From: Clostridiales bacterium
GTDB taxonomy: Bacteria > Bacillota > Clostridia > Christensenellales > Aristaeellaceae
Assembly: GCA_022787165.1 (NCBI GenBank)
Contig: JALFVL010000042.1
Span: 186,001-250,000, forward strand
DNA: 64,000 bases
Direction of reading: 5' to 3'
This document shows positions 32,415-40,686 of this stretch, in pieces. The translations under genes were made by a program, and so were the position numbers. A model generated the notes under the pieces. That model saw nothing but the letters and a program-made list of their open reading frames with translations. It was not told the origin of the DNA and searched no databases. The stretch's first letter is position 1. Each line of letters opens with the position of its first letter.

Positions 32415-35400
32415 TCAGCCTTTGAGCAGCCCGCGAAGCACCTCGGTATCGAGGTTGAAGAGCGTCTCCTCGCCGGAGAGGACGCCGTCGCTGAGCTCCG
32501 TCTTCGCCTGCTGCAGCTTGAGGATGCGCTCCTCGACCGTGTCCGCGGCGATGAGGCTGAACACCTGAACGCCCCGGGTCTGCCCAATGCGGTAGGCGCG
32601 GTCGGTTGCCTGATTCTGCGCGGAGGTGTTCCACCAAGGGTCGTAGTGGATGACGACGTCCGCGCCGGTCAGGTTGAGGCCGGTGCCGCCCGCCTTGAGC
32701 GAGATGAGGAAGACGTCGCCCTCGCCGGCGTTGAAGGCGTTCGCCAAGCGCAGGCGCTCCTCCTTGGGCGTCTCGCCGGTCAGCAGCAGAACATGATGCC
32801 CCTGCTCGGTCAGCGCCTGGCGCAGCAGCTCGAGCATCGAGGTGAACTGCGAGAAGAGCAGAATTCTGTGCCCGCCCGCAAGGCTGTCGCGCACCAGCTC
32901 GACGCATTGCTCCAGCTTGCCCGAGCCGCCCGCATAATCCTCCAGACACAGCCGCGGATCGCAGCAGAGCTGGCGCAGGCGCGTCAGCCCGGCGAGCATG
33001 CGCATGCGGTCCTGCGCGTCGGCCAGACCGCCCTCGGCCTCGTCCATCAGCCGCGCGGCGTAGGCCGCGTAAAGCCTGCGCTGCTCTGCGGTCATCTCGC
33101 TGGTCATCAGGGTTTCGACCTTTTCGGGCAGGTCGTCAAGCACGTCCCGCTTCATCCTGCGCAGGATGAACGGCGCGACGAGCAGCCGCAGATGGCGGCG
33201 CGCCTCCTCGTCGCCGTCCCGGACGATCGGCCCCTCGAAGCGCTCCTTGAATTTCTTGTAGCTTTGCAGATAGCCGGGCATCAGGAAATCAAAGATCGAC
33301 CAGAGCTCGCTGAGCCGGTTTTCCACCGGCGTGCCGGTCATCGCAAACCGGTGGCGGGCGTGCAGCGTCTTGACCGATCTGGCTGCCTGCGAGGCGGCGT
33401 TTTTGATGTACTGCGCCTCGTCGAGCAGCACATGGGACAGCTCGATGCCCTCATACAGCGCCGCGTCCCGGCGCACCTGATCATAGGAGGCGATCGTCAG
33501 CTCCGCCGGCTGCTCCGCCTGAATGAGCGCCCGTCGCTCCGCCGCGCCGCCCATCAGCGCACAGGCCGTCAGCTCCGGCGCGAATTTGCGCGCCTCGGCG
33601 AGCCAGTTGAGCTGAAGCGACGCCGGGCAGACGACCAGCGCGCGCAGCCTCTCGCCGCGCTCCTTTTCGCACAGCAGCAGCGCCAGCGCCTGCACGGTCT
33701 TGCCCAGGCCCATGTCGTCGGCCAGGATGCCGCCGAAGCCCTCGCCGCTGAGCGCGCACAGCCACGAGAGCCCTTCGAGCTGATAGCCGCGCAGCGTGCA
33801 GGCCAGCCCCGCGGGCTGCTGCGCCCGCGCCGTCTGCGCGCTCTTGAGCTTGTCCATCCAGGAGCGCAGCTCGCCCGGGGCACTCAGCTTCATCTCCGGC
33901 CTGTCCTTGAGCGCCTCCTCCAGGTACATCGCCCGGCTCGCGGGCAGGTCGGCGCCCGCCTGCGCCTGCTCTGCCGTCGTGTCCAGCCCGTCGAGCAGCT
34001 GCGCGGCCTCCGCCGCCTGCGAAAGCGCCTCGCCGGAGAGGAAGGTGCCGTCCTCCAGGCGGACAAAGCGGCGCTTTTGCCGGTAGGCCGTATAGGCGCT
34101 CCCCAACTCCTCCTGCGTAAAGCCGCCCAGATCGGCCTTCAGGATCAGCGCTTCTCCCGCCGCCGAGAGGCCGAAGGTCATCGTCCGCGGCCGCTGCACG
34201 TTCATCTTCGCCAGACGCTCGGCGATGAGCACCTCGCCCCAGGCGCACAGCGCGGAGAGCTCCTGCGTCAGCAGCGCGTAGACCGCCTCGTCGTCGCCCT
34301 CAAACGCCCGCTCGCCGGTAGGCAGAGCAATCGGGAAGCGCGCGCTTACGGCCTCCATCGCCTCCTGCTCGGCATAGCGGTCGCGGCGGATTTCTCCATC
34401 CTCGCTTGTGGGCAGCAGCACGCGCCCGCCGTAATCAAACTCCGTGCGGCAGGTCAGCCGGCCCTCGTCATCCATGTCGACGCGAAAGCGCACGGCCAGC
34501 GCCATCGGTGTGTGCTCGGCCAGCAGCGCCGCTCCCTCCGCCAGGTCAATCCGCCCTGCGACAGGCAGAAGCAGCCGCGTGCAGACGGCATCCAGCTGCT
34601 CCCCCTCCAGCGGCAGTCCGTCGGGATAGCTCTCGCGCACGGCCAGCAGGCTGCGCAGGCCGTCAAAGCGCTCGCCCCAGGCGCACAGAAGCTTCCCCTC
34701 CTCCGGAAGGAGAAAATACGCGCCCGCCGCGCCGGTAACCACCCGCTCTGCGCCGACTTGCAGGATCGTCCTCCCGTCCTGCTCCCGCAGGGCGACGCGC
34801 AGCGCACCCTCGCCCGCCTCCACCGTCATGCGGCGGTTCTGCCCGCCAAATTCGCAGTCGACCTCCCGCCCGCACAGCAGGCGCATCACCTGATCGAGGT
34901 TCGTGCCCTGAAGCAGCAGCCGGCCCGCGCGCGTCTCCATGCGCTCGGAGAGCGCGACGATCTGCCAAAGCAGCGCCCTGTCCCGCTCCTCGACATCCGT
35001 CTCCTTGTGGGAAAAGGTCAGCTCCTTGCCGTAGACCGCCGCCTGTCCGTCGCGCATCCGCTGCGCAAATTCGTCAAAGTTTCGCACGACATAGGCGCGC
35101 CTGCGGCCGATGCGCAGCTCCAGCTGAACCTTATCCTCCGAAACGTGCAGCGTCGGAAACAGGCGCACGCTCTCCTGGCTCTGCGCGCCCCTTCGCATGC
35201 CGCCCGCCACAAGGCCATCCACAAAGCGGCGGCGCTGCTCCTCCTTAAGGCGCAGGCGCTCCTCCTCCTCGCGGCGAATCCGATCCCGCCGCTCGCGCTC
35301 CTCCTGCAGGCGGCGCTGCTCAAGCGCCTGTTCTCGCTCCTCCTTCATGCGGCGGTACTGCTCCAGCCGTGCCCGCAGGCCGCCGGATCCCTCGCGCCTG

Positions 35401-35729
35401 GAGGCGGCGGTCGGTCCTGCCGACACGCTCTGCTGTTCCCCCCGGCACAGCGCGATCATCGCCGCCGCGACGTGCTTGCAGCCAAATTCGGCGCGCATAT
35501 ACGCGGGACAGTCGCATTCGCAGGAAGGGAACGTCTCCGTCTCCTGGTCGTAGACAAACGAGACGCTGTAATACTCGCCGTGGCCGCGCACGGTCGCGCT
35601 GCATTCAAGCCGCGAGCCTATCGTGTCGACGCGCAGATTCCGAACGCGCCCCTCGTCCGCATAGGCGCGCCCGCGCGCAAAGAACGCCGTATTGTTGATA
35701 GCCCTGCGGGCCTGCGTGAGTGTAAACAT
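32415..35729 (-). CDS. SWIM zinc-finger and SNF2-family helicase-like ATPase
   Basis: The protein has about 1,104 residues. The N-terminal SWIM zinc finger (CECDCPAY...GCKH, about residues 80-105) is followed by a charged coiled coil rich in Arg/Glu (about 115-210), a middle region, and a C-terminal SNF2 motor (motif I DDMGLGKTVQAL, motif II LLDEAQYIKN, MTGTPVENRLSELW, DPWWNTSAQNQATDRAYRIGQ). Such proteins move on or remodel nucleic acid-protein complexes. The start at 35729 is preferred: the ATG at 35837 lies inside the probable -10, upstream of transcription. It is convergent with the YyaL-like gene and has no visible partner. Confidence 0.9.
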   Translation of the reverse strand: MFTLTQARRAINNTAFFARGRAYADEGRVRNLRVDTIGSRLECSATVRGHGEYYSVSFVYDQETETFPSCECDCPAYMRAEFGCKHVAAAMIALCRGEQQSVSAGPTAASRREGSGGLRARLEQYRRMKEEREQALEQRRLQEERERRDRIRREEEERLRLKEEQRRRFVDGLVAGGMRRGAQSQESVRLFPTLHVSEDKVQLELRIGRRRAYVVRNFDEFAQRMRDGQAAVYGKELTFSHKETDVEERDRALLWQIVALSERMETRAGRLLLQGTNLDQVMRLLCGREVDCEFGGQNRRMTVEAGEGALRVALREQDGRTILQVGAERVVTGAAGAYFLLPEEGKLLCAWGERFDGLRSLLAVRESYPDGLPLEGEQLDAVCTRLLLPVAGRIDLAEGAALLAEHTPMALAVRFRVDMDDEGRLTCRTEFDYGGRVLLPTSEDGEIRRDRYAEQEAMEAVSARFPIALPTGERAFEGDDEAVYALLTQELSALCAWGEVLIAERLAKMNVQRPRTMTFGLSAAGEALILKADLGGFTQEELGSAYTAYRQKRRFVRLEDGTFLSGEALSQAAEAAQLLDGLDTTAEQAQAGADLPASRAMYLEEALKDRPEMKLSAPGELRSWMDKLKSAQTARAQQPAGLACTLRGYQLEGLSWLCALSGEGFGGILADDMGLGKTVQALALLLCEKERGERLRALVVCPASLQLNWLAEARKFAPELTACALMGGAAERRALIQAEQPAELTIASYDQVRRDAALYEGIELSHVLLDEAQYIKNAASQAARSVKTLHARHRFAMTGTPVENRLSELWSIFDFLMPGYLQSYKKFKERFEGPIVRDGDEEARRHLRLLVAPFILRRMKRDVLDDLPEKVETLMTSEMTAEQRRLYAAYAARLMDEAEGGLADAQDRMRMLAGLTRLRQLCCDPRLCLEDYAGGSGKLEQCVELVRDSLAGGHRILLFSQFTSMLELLRQALTEQGHHVLLLTGETPKEERLRLANAFNAGEGDVFLISLKAGGTGLNLTGADVVIHYDPWWNTSAQNQATDRAYRIGQTRGVQVFSLIAADTVEERILKLQQAKTELSDGVLSGEETLFNLDTEVLRGLLKG

Positions 35730-35835
35730 GTGCTTCCCCATTGAGCCGGCGCAGGGCCGGCCGCCCTTCCAGTCAGATTCATTCCGAACGCCGCCCCAGC
35801 CCGGCGCGTCCCTCTCGGCGCGATAAAGTCGCTTC

Positions 35836-35877
35836 ATTATAACATACTTGTCCGCAGCAGGCCAGCCGTGCTACAAT
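35836..35877. promoter_or_regulatory. Divergent promoters of the SNF2 and ThpR genes
   Basis: On the minus strand TATAAT (35841-35836) serves the SNF2 gene, with no clear -35. On the plus strand TTGTCC (35848-35853) and TACAAT (35872-35877), 18 bases apart, serve thpR. The two overlap within 42 bases and must interfere. Confidence 0.6.
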
Positions 35878-35920
35878 ATCCGCAACTGCAACTTTCCCGT
35901 TTTCAAAGGAGGCGCTGCGC

Positions 35921-36466
35921 ATGCGGCTTTTCTTCGGCCTCTCCCTGCCCGATCCGGCCCGCCGGGCCGTCGCCGCCTTCGCCGCGCAGGCGCAGTCCGC
36001 CGTGCCCGGGCGGTATGTCCCCGCAGAGAATTACCATGTCACGCTGGCGTTCCTGGGCGAGGTGGAGCCCCAGCGCCTTTGGCAGGCGCAGCAAACGCTT
36101 GCGCGCTGCGCGCAGGCCTTTCCCGCGCCCTGTCTCACGCCCACGGGCGCCGCGCTCTTTGGCCGGAGCCAAAACGGCATCCTCGTGCTGCGCTATGACA
36201 GCATGCCCTGCCTCGACACGCTCCACGACGCGCTCATCAGCGCGCTGCGCGCGCAGGCTCTGCCCGCCGACCCCGGGCCATTCACCCCTCATGTGACGCT
36301 GGCGCGACACGCCTGGGCGCAGGAGGATACGCTGTGCGCGCTCGGCGCGCCAGAGACTGCGCTCTTTTGCGCCGCGCAGGCGCACGTCTTCCTCAGCGCG
36401 CGCGACGCAGACGGTGTTTTGCGCTATTCGCCGCTGTTTTCGACACCCTTTCGCCAAAATCTGTGA
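35921..36466 (+). CDS. thpR: RNA 2',3'-cyclic phosphodiesterase (2'-5' RNA ligase family)
   Basis: A 181-residue 2H phosphoesterase: the two catalytic HxT motifs are YHVTLAFLG near residue 39 and FTPHVTLAR near 124, set in the usual bilobed fold. Family members open 2',3'-cyclic phosphates on RNA ends or ligate 2'-5' in vitro. Starts MRLFFGLSLP behind AAAGGAGG. Monocistronic. Length equals that of typical bacterial ThpR. Confidence 0.92.
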   Translation: MRLFFGLSLPDPARRAVAAFAAQAQSAVPGRYVPAENYHVTLAFLGEVEPQRLWQAQQTLARCAQAFPAPCLTPTGAALFGRSQNGILVLRYDSMPCLDTLHDALISALRAQALPADPGPFTPHVTLARHAWAQEDTLCALGAPETALFCAAQAHVFLSARDADGVLRYSPLFSTPFRQNL

Positions 36467-36495
36467 ATTCGCGTCTTCAATTCTTAAAATTCATC

Positions 36496-36535
36496 TTGAC
36501 AAATGTTACAAGCTGTAATAAACTGGTTACACAGT
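36496..36535 (+). promoter_or_regulatory. Promoter and palindromes before the peptidoglycan-binding protein gene
   Basis: TTGACA (36496-36501) and TAAACT (36519-36524) are 17 bases apart. TTACA-AGC-TGTAA lies in the spacer and ACTG-GTTACA-CAGT follows the -10; both contain GTTACA or TTACA, suggesting operator sites. Confidence 0.55.
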
Positions 36536-36561
36536 TGAGATGAAAGGAGACGCATGCCCTC

Positions 36562-38145
36562 ATGAAATTCGGTGCGTCTAACAAAAAGTGGTTCATTGTC
36601 GTTTTCGCGGCGCTCATGATGAGCGTATGCGTCCTTGCATACGCGCAGAGCTATACGCTCGGCGACGAAGCCGATGAAATCGCGACGATTCAGACTGCGC
36701 TCAAGCAGCTCAAGCTCTATTCCGGCGAGATCACCGGCCATTACGGCAGCAAGACGCAGGCCGCCGTCAAGGCCTTCCAGAAGAAATACGCGCTGAATGA
36801 CGACGGCATCGCCGGCGAGGACACGATCAAGGCCCTCTTCGAGGCCTCCGGCATCACCGCCTCGTCCTCCTCCGGCTCCTCCTCTTCCTCCTCCGCCGCG
36901 GCGGACAGCTCCATCCTGCGCTATGACAGCCAGGGCGATGCCGTCCGCAAGCTTCAGCAGGATCTGACGGCGCTGGGCTATTACAACGGCACGGTCAGCG
37001 GCCACTTTGGCTCCAAGACCGAAGCCGCCGTCATGAATTTCCAGAAAAAGAACGGCCTGACCGCCGACGGCATCGCCGGCGCGAAGACCCTGGCGAAGAT
37101 CGCCACGGCGCTGAGCGCGTCGTCCTCCTCGTCGGGCACCTCCTCCTCTTCTTCGAGCACCTCGAGCTCCTCTGTGCTCAAGTATGGCACGCAGTCCGAC
37201 GCCGTGCGCACGCTGCAAACCAACCTCAAGGCGCTGGGCTACTACACCGGCTCCGTCACCGGCAACTTCGGCAACCTGACCAAGGAGGCCGTCTATAACT
37301 TCCAGCGGGCAAACGGCCTGTCCGCCGACGGCATCGCCGGCGCGAAGACCCTCTCCGCAATCCAGAGCAAGCTCTCCGGCTCCTCGTCCTCCGGCTCAAC
37401 TTCTACCGGCTCGTCCTCCTCGTCCAGCTCTTCTGCGAAGCTGGATACGACGGTCACGCTGCAGAAGAATTCCTCCGGCAGCGAGGTGCTCAAGCTGCAG
37501 ACCATGCTCACGACGCTGGGCTTTTATAACGGCAACAAGACCGGCAACTTCGGCGACAAGACGCAGGAGGCCGTCGTGGCCTACCAGAAGTCGAAGGGCC
37601 TGACCGCCGACGGCATCGCCGGTGCCCGAACGCTCGCCGCGATCAACGCGGACATCAGCAACGGGACAGGCTCCTCCTCTAGCGCCTCGTCCTCCGGCTC
37701 CAGCCTCACCGCGAAGGCCTCGAGCGTTCTCTACTCCAACTTCTACACCTGGCGCACCAAGTACAGCAACGGCGAATACTGCACCGTGTACGATCCCAAG
37801 ACCGGGTACTCCTGGCGCCTGCGCATCATGACGAAGGACGCACATATGGACGCCGAGCCCGCCACGGCCGAGGATACCGCGATCATGCTCAAGGCCTTCG
37901 GCGGGCAGACGACCTGGACGCCCAAGGTGGTCTGGGTCACCTTCTCCGACGGCAAGACCTATATCGGCTCCACCCACGACGTGCCCCACTCGCCGCAGCA
38001 TCTGAGCGACAACAACTTCGACGGCCACCTCTGCGTCCACTTCCCCATCTCGATGGACGCGGCCAAGGCGATCGGCCCCTACGCCACCAGTCATCAGGAG
38101 GCCATCCTCGATGGCTGGGAGGCCATCCAGAAGCTGCAGTACTGA
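36562..38145 (+). CDS. Secreted protein with four peptidoglycan-binding repeats and a conserved C-terminal domain
   Basis: The 527-residue exported protein has an N-terminal signal or anchor (about 8-29), four PG_binding_1 domains (about 30-95, 115-180, 205-268 and 295-360; each with GxKTxxAVxxFQKxxGLxxDGIAG), and serine-rich linkers (runs such as SSSGSSSSSS). The last 150 residues form a domain with VYDPKTGYSWRLRIM, AEDTAIMLKAFGG, THDVPHSPQ and DGHLCVHF, a pattern I recall at the C-terminus of other Firmicute wall proteins and possibly an enzyme with His/Cys residues. It probably acts at the cell wall. It has its own promoter with palindromes and its own terminator. Confidence 0.88.
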   Translation: MKFGASNKKWFIVVFAALMMSVCVLAYAQSYTLGDEADEIATIQTALKQLKLYSGEITGHYGSKTQAAVKAFQKKYALNDDGIAGEDTIKALFEASGITASSSSGSSSSSSAAADSSILRYDSQGDAVRKLQQDLTALGYYNGTVSGHFGSKTEAAVMNFQKKNGLTADGIAGAKTLAKIATALSASSSSSGTSSSSSSTSSSSVLKYGTQSDAVRTLQTNLKALGYYTGSVTGNFGNLTKEAVYNFQRANGLSADGIAGAKTLSAIQSKLSGSSSSGSTSTGSSSSSSSSAKLDTTVTLQKNSSGSEVLKLQTMLTTLGFYNGNKTGNFGDKTQEAVVAYQKSKGLTADGIAGARTLAAINADISNGTGSSSSASSSGSSLTAKASSVLYSNFYTWRTKYSNGEYCTVYDPKTGYSWRLRIMTKDAHMDAEPATAEDTAIMLKAFGGQTTWTPKVVWVTFSDGKTYIGSTHDVPHSPQHLSDNNFDGHLCVHFPISMDAAKAIGPYATSHQEAILDGWEAIQKLQY

Positions 38146-38163
38146 TTGCCGGTTCTTTTCCCG

Positions 38164-38188
38164 CCCCGGGCCTTGCCCGGGGCTTTTT
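38164..38188 (+). terminator. Terminator of the peptidoglycan-binding protein gene
   Basis: CCCCGGGC pairs with GCCCGGGG around CTT, then CTTTTTCG. Confidence 0.85.
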
Positions 38189-38190
38189 CG

Positions 38191-38219
38191 TTGCGTCCGC
38201 GCGCGTCCCATGCTATAAT
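38191..38219 (+). promoter_or_regulatory. Promoter of the HIT gene
   Basis: TTGCGT (38191-38196) and TATAAT (38214-38219) are 17 bases apart with an ATGC extended -10, directly after the preceding terminator. Confidence 0.75.
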
Positions 38220-38268
38220 AGAGGCAGCATTCGGCCCTATCCGGCCGCCAACAAGGAGGATATTACCC

Positions 38269-38688
38269 ATGAAAGACGCAAACTGCGGCTACTGCATGCG
38301 CGGCGAGCTGCTCGACGCCTTCGGCATCGTCATCTGCGAGCTCAGCGTCAGCACGCTGATTCTCTTCAAGGAGCAGAGCCATCCCGGCCGCTGCATCGTC
38401 GCCTACAAGGATCACGTCAGCGAGATCGTGAACATCAGCGATGAGGAACGCAACGCCTTCTTCGCGGACGTGAATCGCGCCGCCAAGGCGATTCACGCCG
38501 CCTTCCACCCCGACAAGGTCAACTACGGTGCCTACGGCGATACCGGCTGCCATCTGCACATGCACCTCGTGCCCAAGTACAGGGACGGCTATGAGTGGGG
38601 CGGCGTGTTCGCCATGAACCCCAGCAAGACCCTGCTGACCGACGAGCAGTATGCCGAAATGATCGAGAAAATCAAGGCAAACCTCTGA
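38269..38688 (+). CDS. HIT-family nucleotide hydrolase/transferase
   Basis: A 139-residue histidine-triad protein. The triad GCHLHMHLVPK near residue 90 carries HxHxH; the middle His region acts as nucleophile on the alpha-phosphate of nucleotides in this family (AMP-lysine, Ap4A or adenylyl sulfate types). The N-terminal CGYC pair could bind zinc. The start at 38269 has an AAGGAGG site. It is monocistronic between two terminators. The natural substrate is unknown. Confidence 0.9.
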   Translation: MKDANCGYCMRGELLDAFGIVICELSVSTLILFKEQSHPGRCIVAYKDHVSEIVNISDEERNAFFADVNRAAKAIHAAFHPDKVNYGAYGDTGCHLHMHLVPKYRDGYEWGGVFAMNPSKTLLTDEQYAEMIEKIKANL

Positions 38689-38717
38689 GCGCGCGCCCTG
38701 ACCCGCTCTGAAGCGCC

Positions 38718-38771
38718 AAAAAGCAATCCGCCAAAGCAGCCTGATCGCCGCTTTGGCGGATTGCCTTTTTT
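38718..38771. terminator. Bidirectional terminator between HIT and AlaX genes
   Basis: A long stem (AAGCAATCCGCCAAAGC with its complement, about 17 base pairs) has AAAAA to the left and TTTTTTT to the right, serving both converging genes. Confidence 0.9.
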
Positions 38772-39922
38772 TATTTTGTCAGCTCGACGAACCTTTCGCG
38801 GATTTCCTTCTCGCTGCCGCCCTCGAGCACGCCCTGCGCCATGTCCTTCGGGCCGCCGCCCTTGCCGCCGAACGCGGCGCACAGCCCCTTCACCACGGGG
38901 CGCACGTCCTCCGTCTGAGCGCAGAGCGCAAAGCTCCAGCCCACCTCGCGCGGGATCAGCACGAGCGCATAGCGCGCGCCCTGCGCAAGCTGCCCGGCGG
39001 CCTTGCGCGCCTGGGACGGCGCCAGCGCGTCGCAGACGACCACGCGGACAGCCTCGCCCGCCTGCGCTTGCGCGAGCATCTCAAACAGCCGCATGCCCAG
39101 CGCCTCGCTGCGCGCGCGCAGCGCATCCCGCTCGGCGAGCAGCCGCTCCGCCGCCTCGCCGATTTCATGCTGCCTGGCCGAGAGCGCGACGCTCACGCGG
39201 CGAACCTGCTCCATCAGCGCGTTCTCCTCGCCCAACGCCCTGCCGCCGCAGAGGATTGACACGCGCACGCCGCTCTTGTATTTCTGCCAGCCGATGACCT
39301 TGATCTGCCCGATGCAGCCCGTGGATTTGACGTGCGTCCCGCAGCAGGCACAGGTGTCCGCCCCCGCGATGCGCACGATGCGCACGTCGCCGTCGATCGC
39401 CTTCTTGCTGCGATAGCTCATCTGCGCCAGCTCCTCGCACGGCGGCACGAAGGCCTCCACCGGGATATCCGCCCAGACGGCCTCATTGGCCAGCAGCTCG
39501 ACGCGAAGTATATCCTGCGCAGTCATCGGGCCATTAAAGTCCATCGTGACGGCCTCCGTGCCGATGTGGAAGCCGACATTGTCGTAGCCAAAGAGCCTGT
39601 GAACGATGCCGGAGAAGATGTGCTCGCCGCTGTGCTGCTGCATCATCGCGCGCCGGCGCGCCACATCGATGCGCCCCTCGACCTGGCTGCCCACCTCGAG
39701 CGGCGCATCCGTCGTATGCACGACCTCGCCCTGCACCTCATGCGCGTCGAGCACATGCGCAGCGCCCAGCGTGCCATGGTCGGCGCCCTGACCGCCGCCC
39801 TCCGGGAAGAAGGCCGTTCTGTCGAGCACGACGGCATAGCCCTCTCCCCTGCGCTCGCAGGAGCGCACCGTCGCCGTAAATATCATCAGCTCCGCATCCT
39901 GATCATACAAGCGAATTGTCAT
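38771..39922 (-). CDS. Alanyl-tRNA editing protein, AlaX-L type with DHHA1 domain
   Basis: A 383-residue free-standing editing enzyme that removes wrongly attached Ser (or Gly) from tRNA-Ala. The AlaRS-like second additional domain has zinc ligands in QQHSGEHIFSGIVH and in CACCGTHV near residue 191. A coiled stretch and C-terminal DHHA1 domain (RYALVLIPREVGW, FGGKGGGPKDMAQG) follow. The ATG at 39922 is preceded by CGGAGGAG. An upstream in-frame start at 40075 would overlap the divergent promoters. Monocistronic. Confidence 0.92.
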   Translation of the reverse strand: MTIRLYDQDAELMIFTATVRSCERRGEGYAVVLDRTAFFPEGGGQGADHGTLGAAHVLDAHEVQGEVVHTTDAPLEVGSQVEGRIDVARRRAMMQQHSGEHIFSGIVHRLFGYDNVGFHIGTEAVTMDFNGPMTAQDILRVELLANEAVWADIPVEAFVPPCEELAQMSYRSKKAIDGDVRIVRIAGADTCACCGTHVKSTGCIGQIKVIGWQKYKSGVRVSILCGGRALGEENALMEQVRRVSVALSARQHEIGEAAERLLAERDALRARSEALGMRLFEMLAQAQAGEAVRVVVCDALAPSQARKAAGQLAQGARYALVLIPREVGWSFALCAQTEDVRPVVKGLCAAFGGKGGGPKDMAQGVLEGGSEKEIRERFVELTK

Positions 39923-39954
39923 CCATATCGTCTCCTCCGTGTCGTATGCTCCAG

Positions 39955-39983
39955 ATTGTAGCACATTTCGCGAAAAAAAACAA
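39955..39983 (-). promoter_or_regulatory. Promoter of the AlaX gene
   Basis: On the minus strand TTGTTT (39983-39978) and TACAAT (39960-39955) are 17 bases apart, with TGC before the -10. Confidence 0.65.
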
Positions 39984-40006
39984 ATTCTATGGAGGCGGTT
40001 TTGTGC

Positions 40007-40012
40007 TATAAT
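40007..40012 (+). promoter_or_regulatory. Extended -10 of the cytidylate kinase-like gene
   Basis: TGTGCTATAAT ends at 40012, a TGn-extended -10 without a good -35; AAAGGAGG and the ATG at 40063 follow. Confidence 0.6.
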
Positions 40013-40062
40013 GAAGAAAAGCCGGGCAGGCATACCCGGTTCCCAAAAAGGAGGTACCCCCC

Positions 40063-40686
40063 ATGAGCAATCCATTGATCATCACCATCGGCCGCGAATA
40101 CGGCAGCGGCGGCCACCAGATTGGCGAAATCGTCGCCAAGAAGCTGGGCATCGCCTTCTACGACAAGCAAATCATCAGCCTCGCCGCGCAGAAGAGCGGC
40201 CTCTCCGATGAGTTCATCGCCAACAACGAGCAGCGCGTCAAGAGCGGGCTGATGCAGAATCTCGCAGCCTCCGCCGCGTATTCCAGCGGCTTCTTCTCCA
40301 GCCAGTATCTGCCCCTCTCCGAGTCGATCTTCATCTCCCAGGCGCAGGTCATCCGCGACATCGCCGCCAAGGAGAGCGCCGTCATCGTCGGCCGCTGCGC
40401 GGACTACGTTCTCGCCGGCCGCCAGAATACGATCAACGTCTTCATCCACGCCCCGAAGGAGGCGCGCGTCCAGCGCATCATGGCGCTGTACCACCTGGAC
40501 GAGGCTGCGGCGCTCAAGGCCATCGCCACCTCCGACAAGGAGCGCGGCAACCACTATTTCCGCTACACCGATCTCAAATGGGGCAAGGCGCAGAATTACG
40601 ATATCTCCATCAATTCCGCTCTGATGGGCATTGAGAAGACAGCGGAGATGCTGATCAGCCTTGCCAACATCGAGGAGCGTGCCTGA
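40063..40686 (+). CDS. Cytidylate kinase-like family protein
   Basis: A 207-residue P-loop kinase-like protein of the cytidylate kinase-like family (AAA_26), with TIGREYGSGGHQIG near residue 8, FYDKQIISLAA, and VIVGRCADYVL in the middle. Members resemble CMP kinases but their substrate is often unproven. Its stop codon overlaps the start of the patatin gene by one base (TGATG), so the two are co-translated. Confidence 0.9.
   Translation: MSNPLIITIGREYGSGGHQIGEIVAKKLGIAFYDKQIISLAAQKSGLSDEFIANNEQRVKSGLMQNLAASAAYSSGFFSSQYLPLSESIFISQAQVIRDIAAKESAVIVGRCADYVLAGRQNTINVFIHAPKEARVQRIMALYHLDEAAALKAIATSDKERGNHYFRYTDLKWGKAQNYDISINSALMGIEKTAEMLISLANIEERA

Noticed and set aside
32403-35744. 1,100-codon plus-strand frame opposite the SNF2 gene
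   Set aside because: Low-complexity Arg/Ala/Leu/Gln composition and no domain, fully antisense to clear SWIM and SNF2 motifs.
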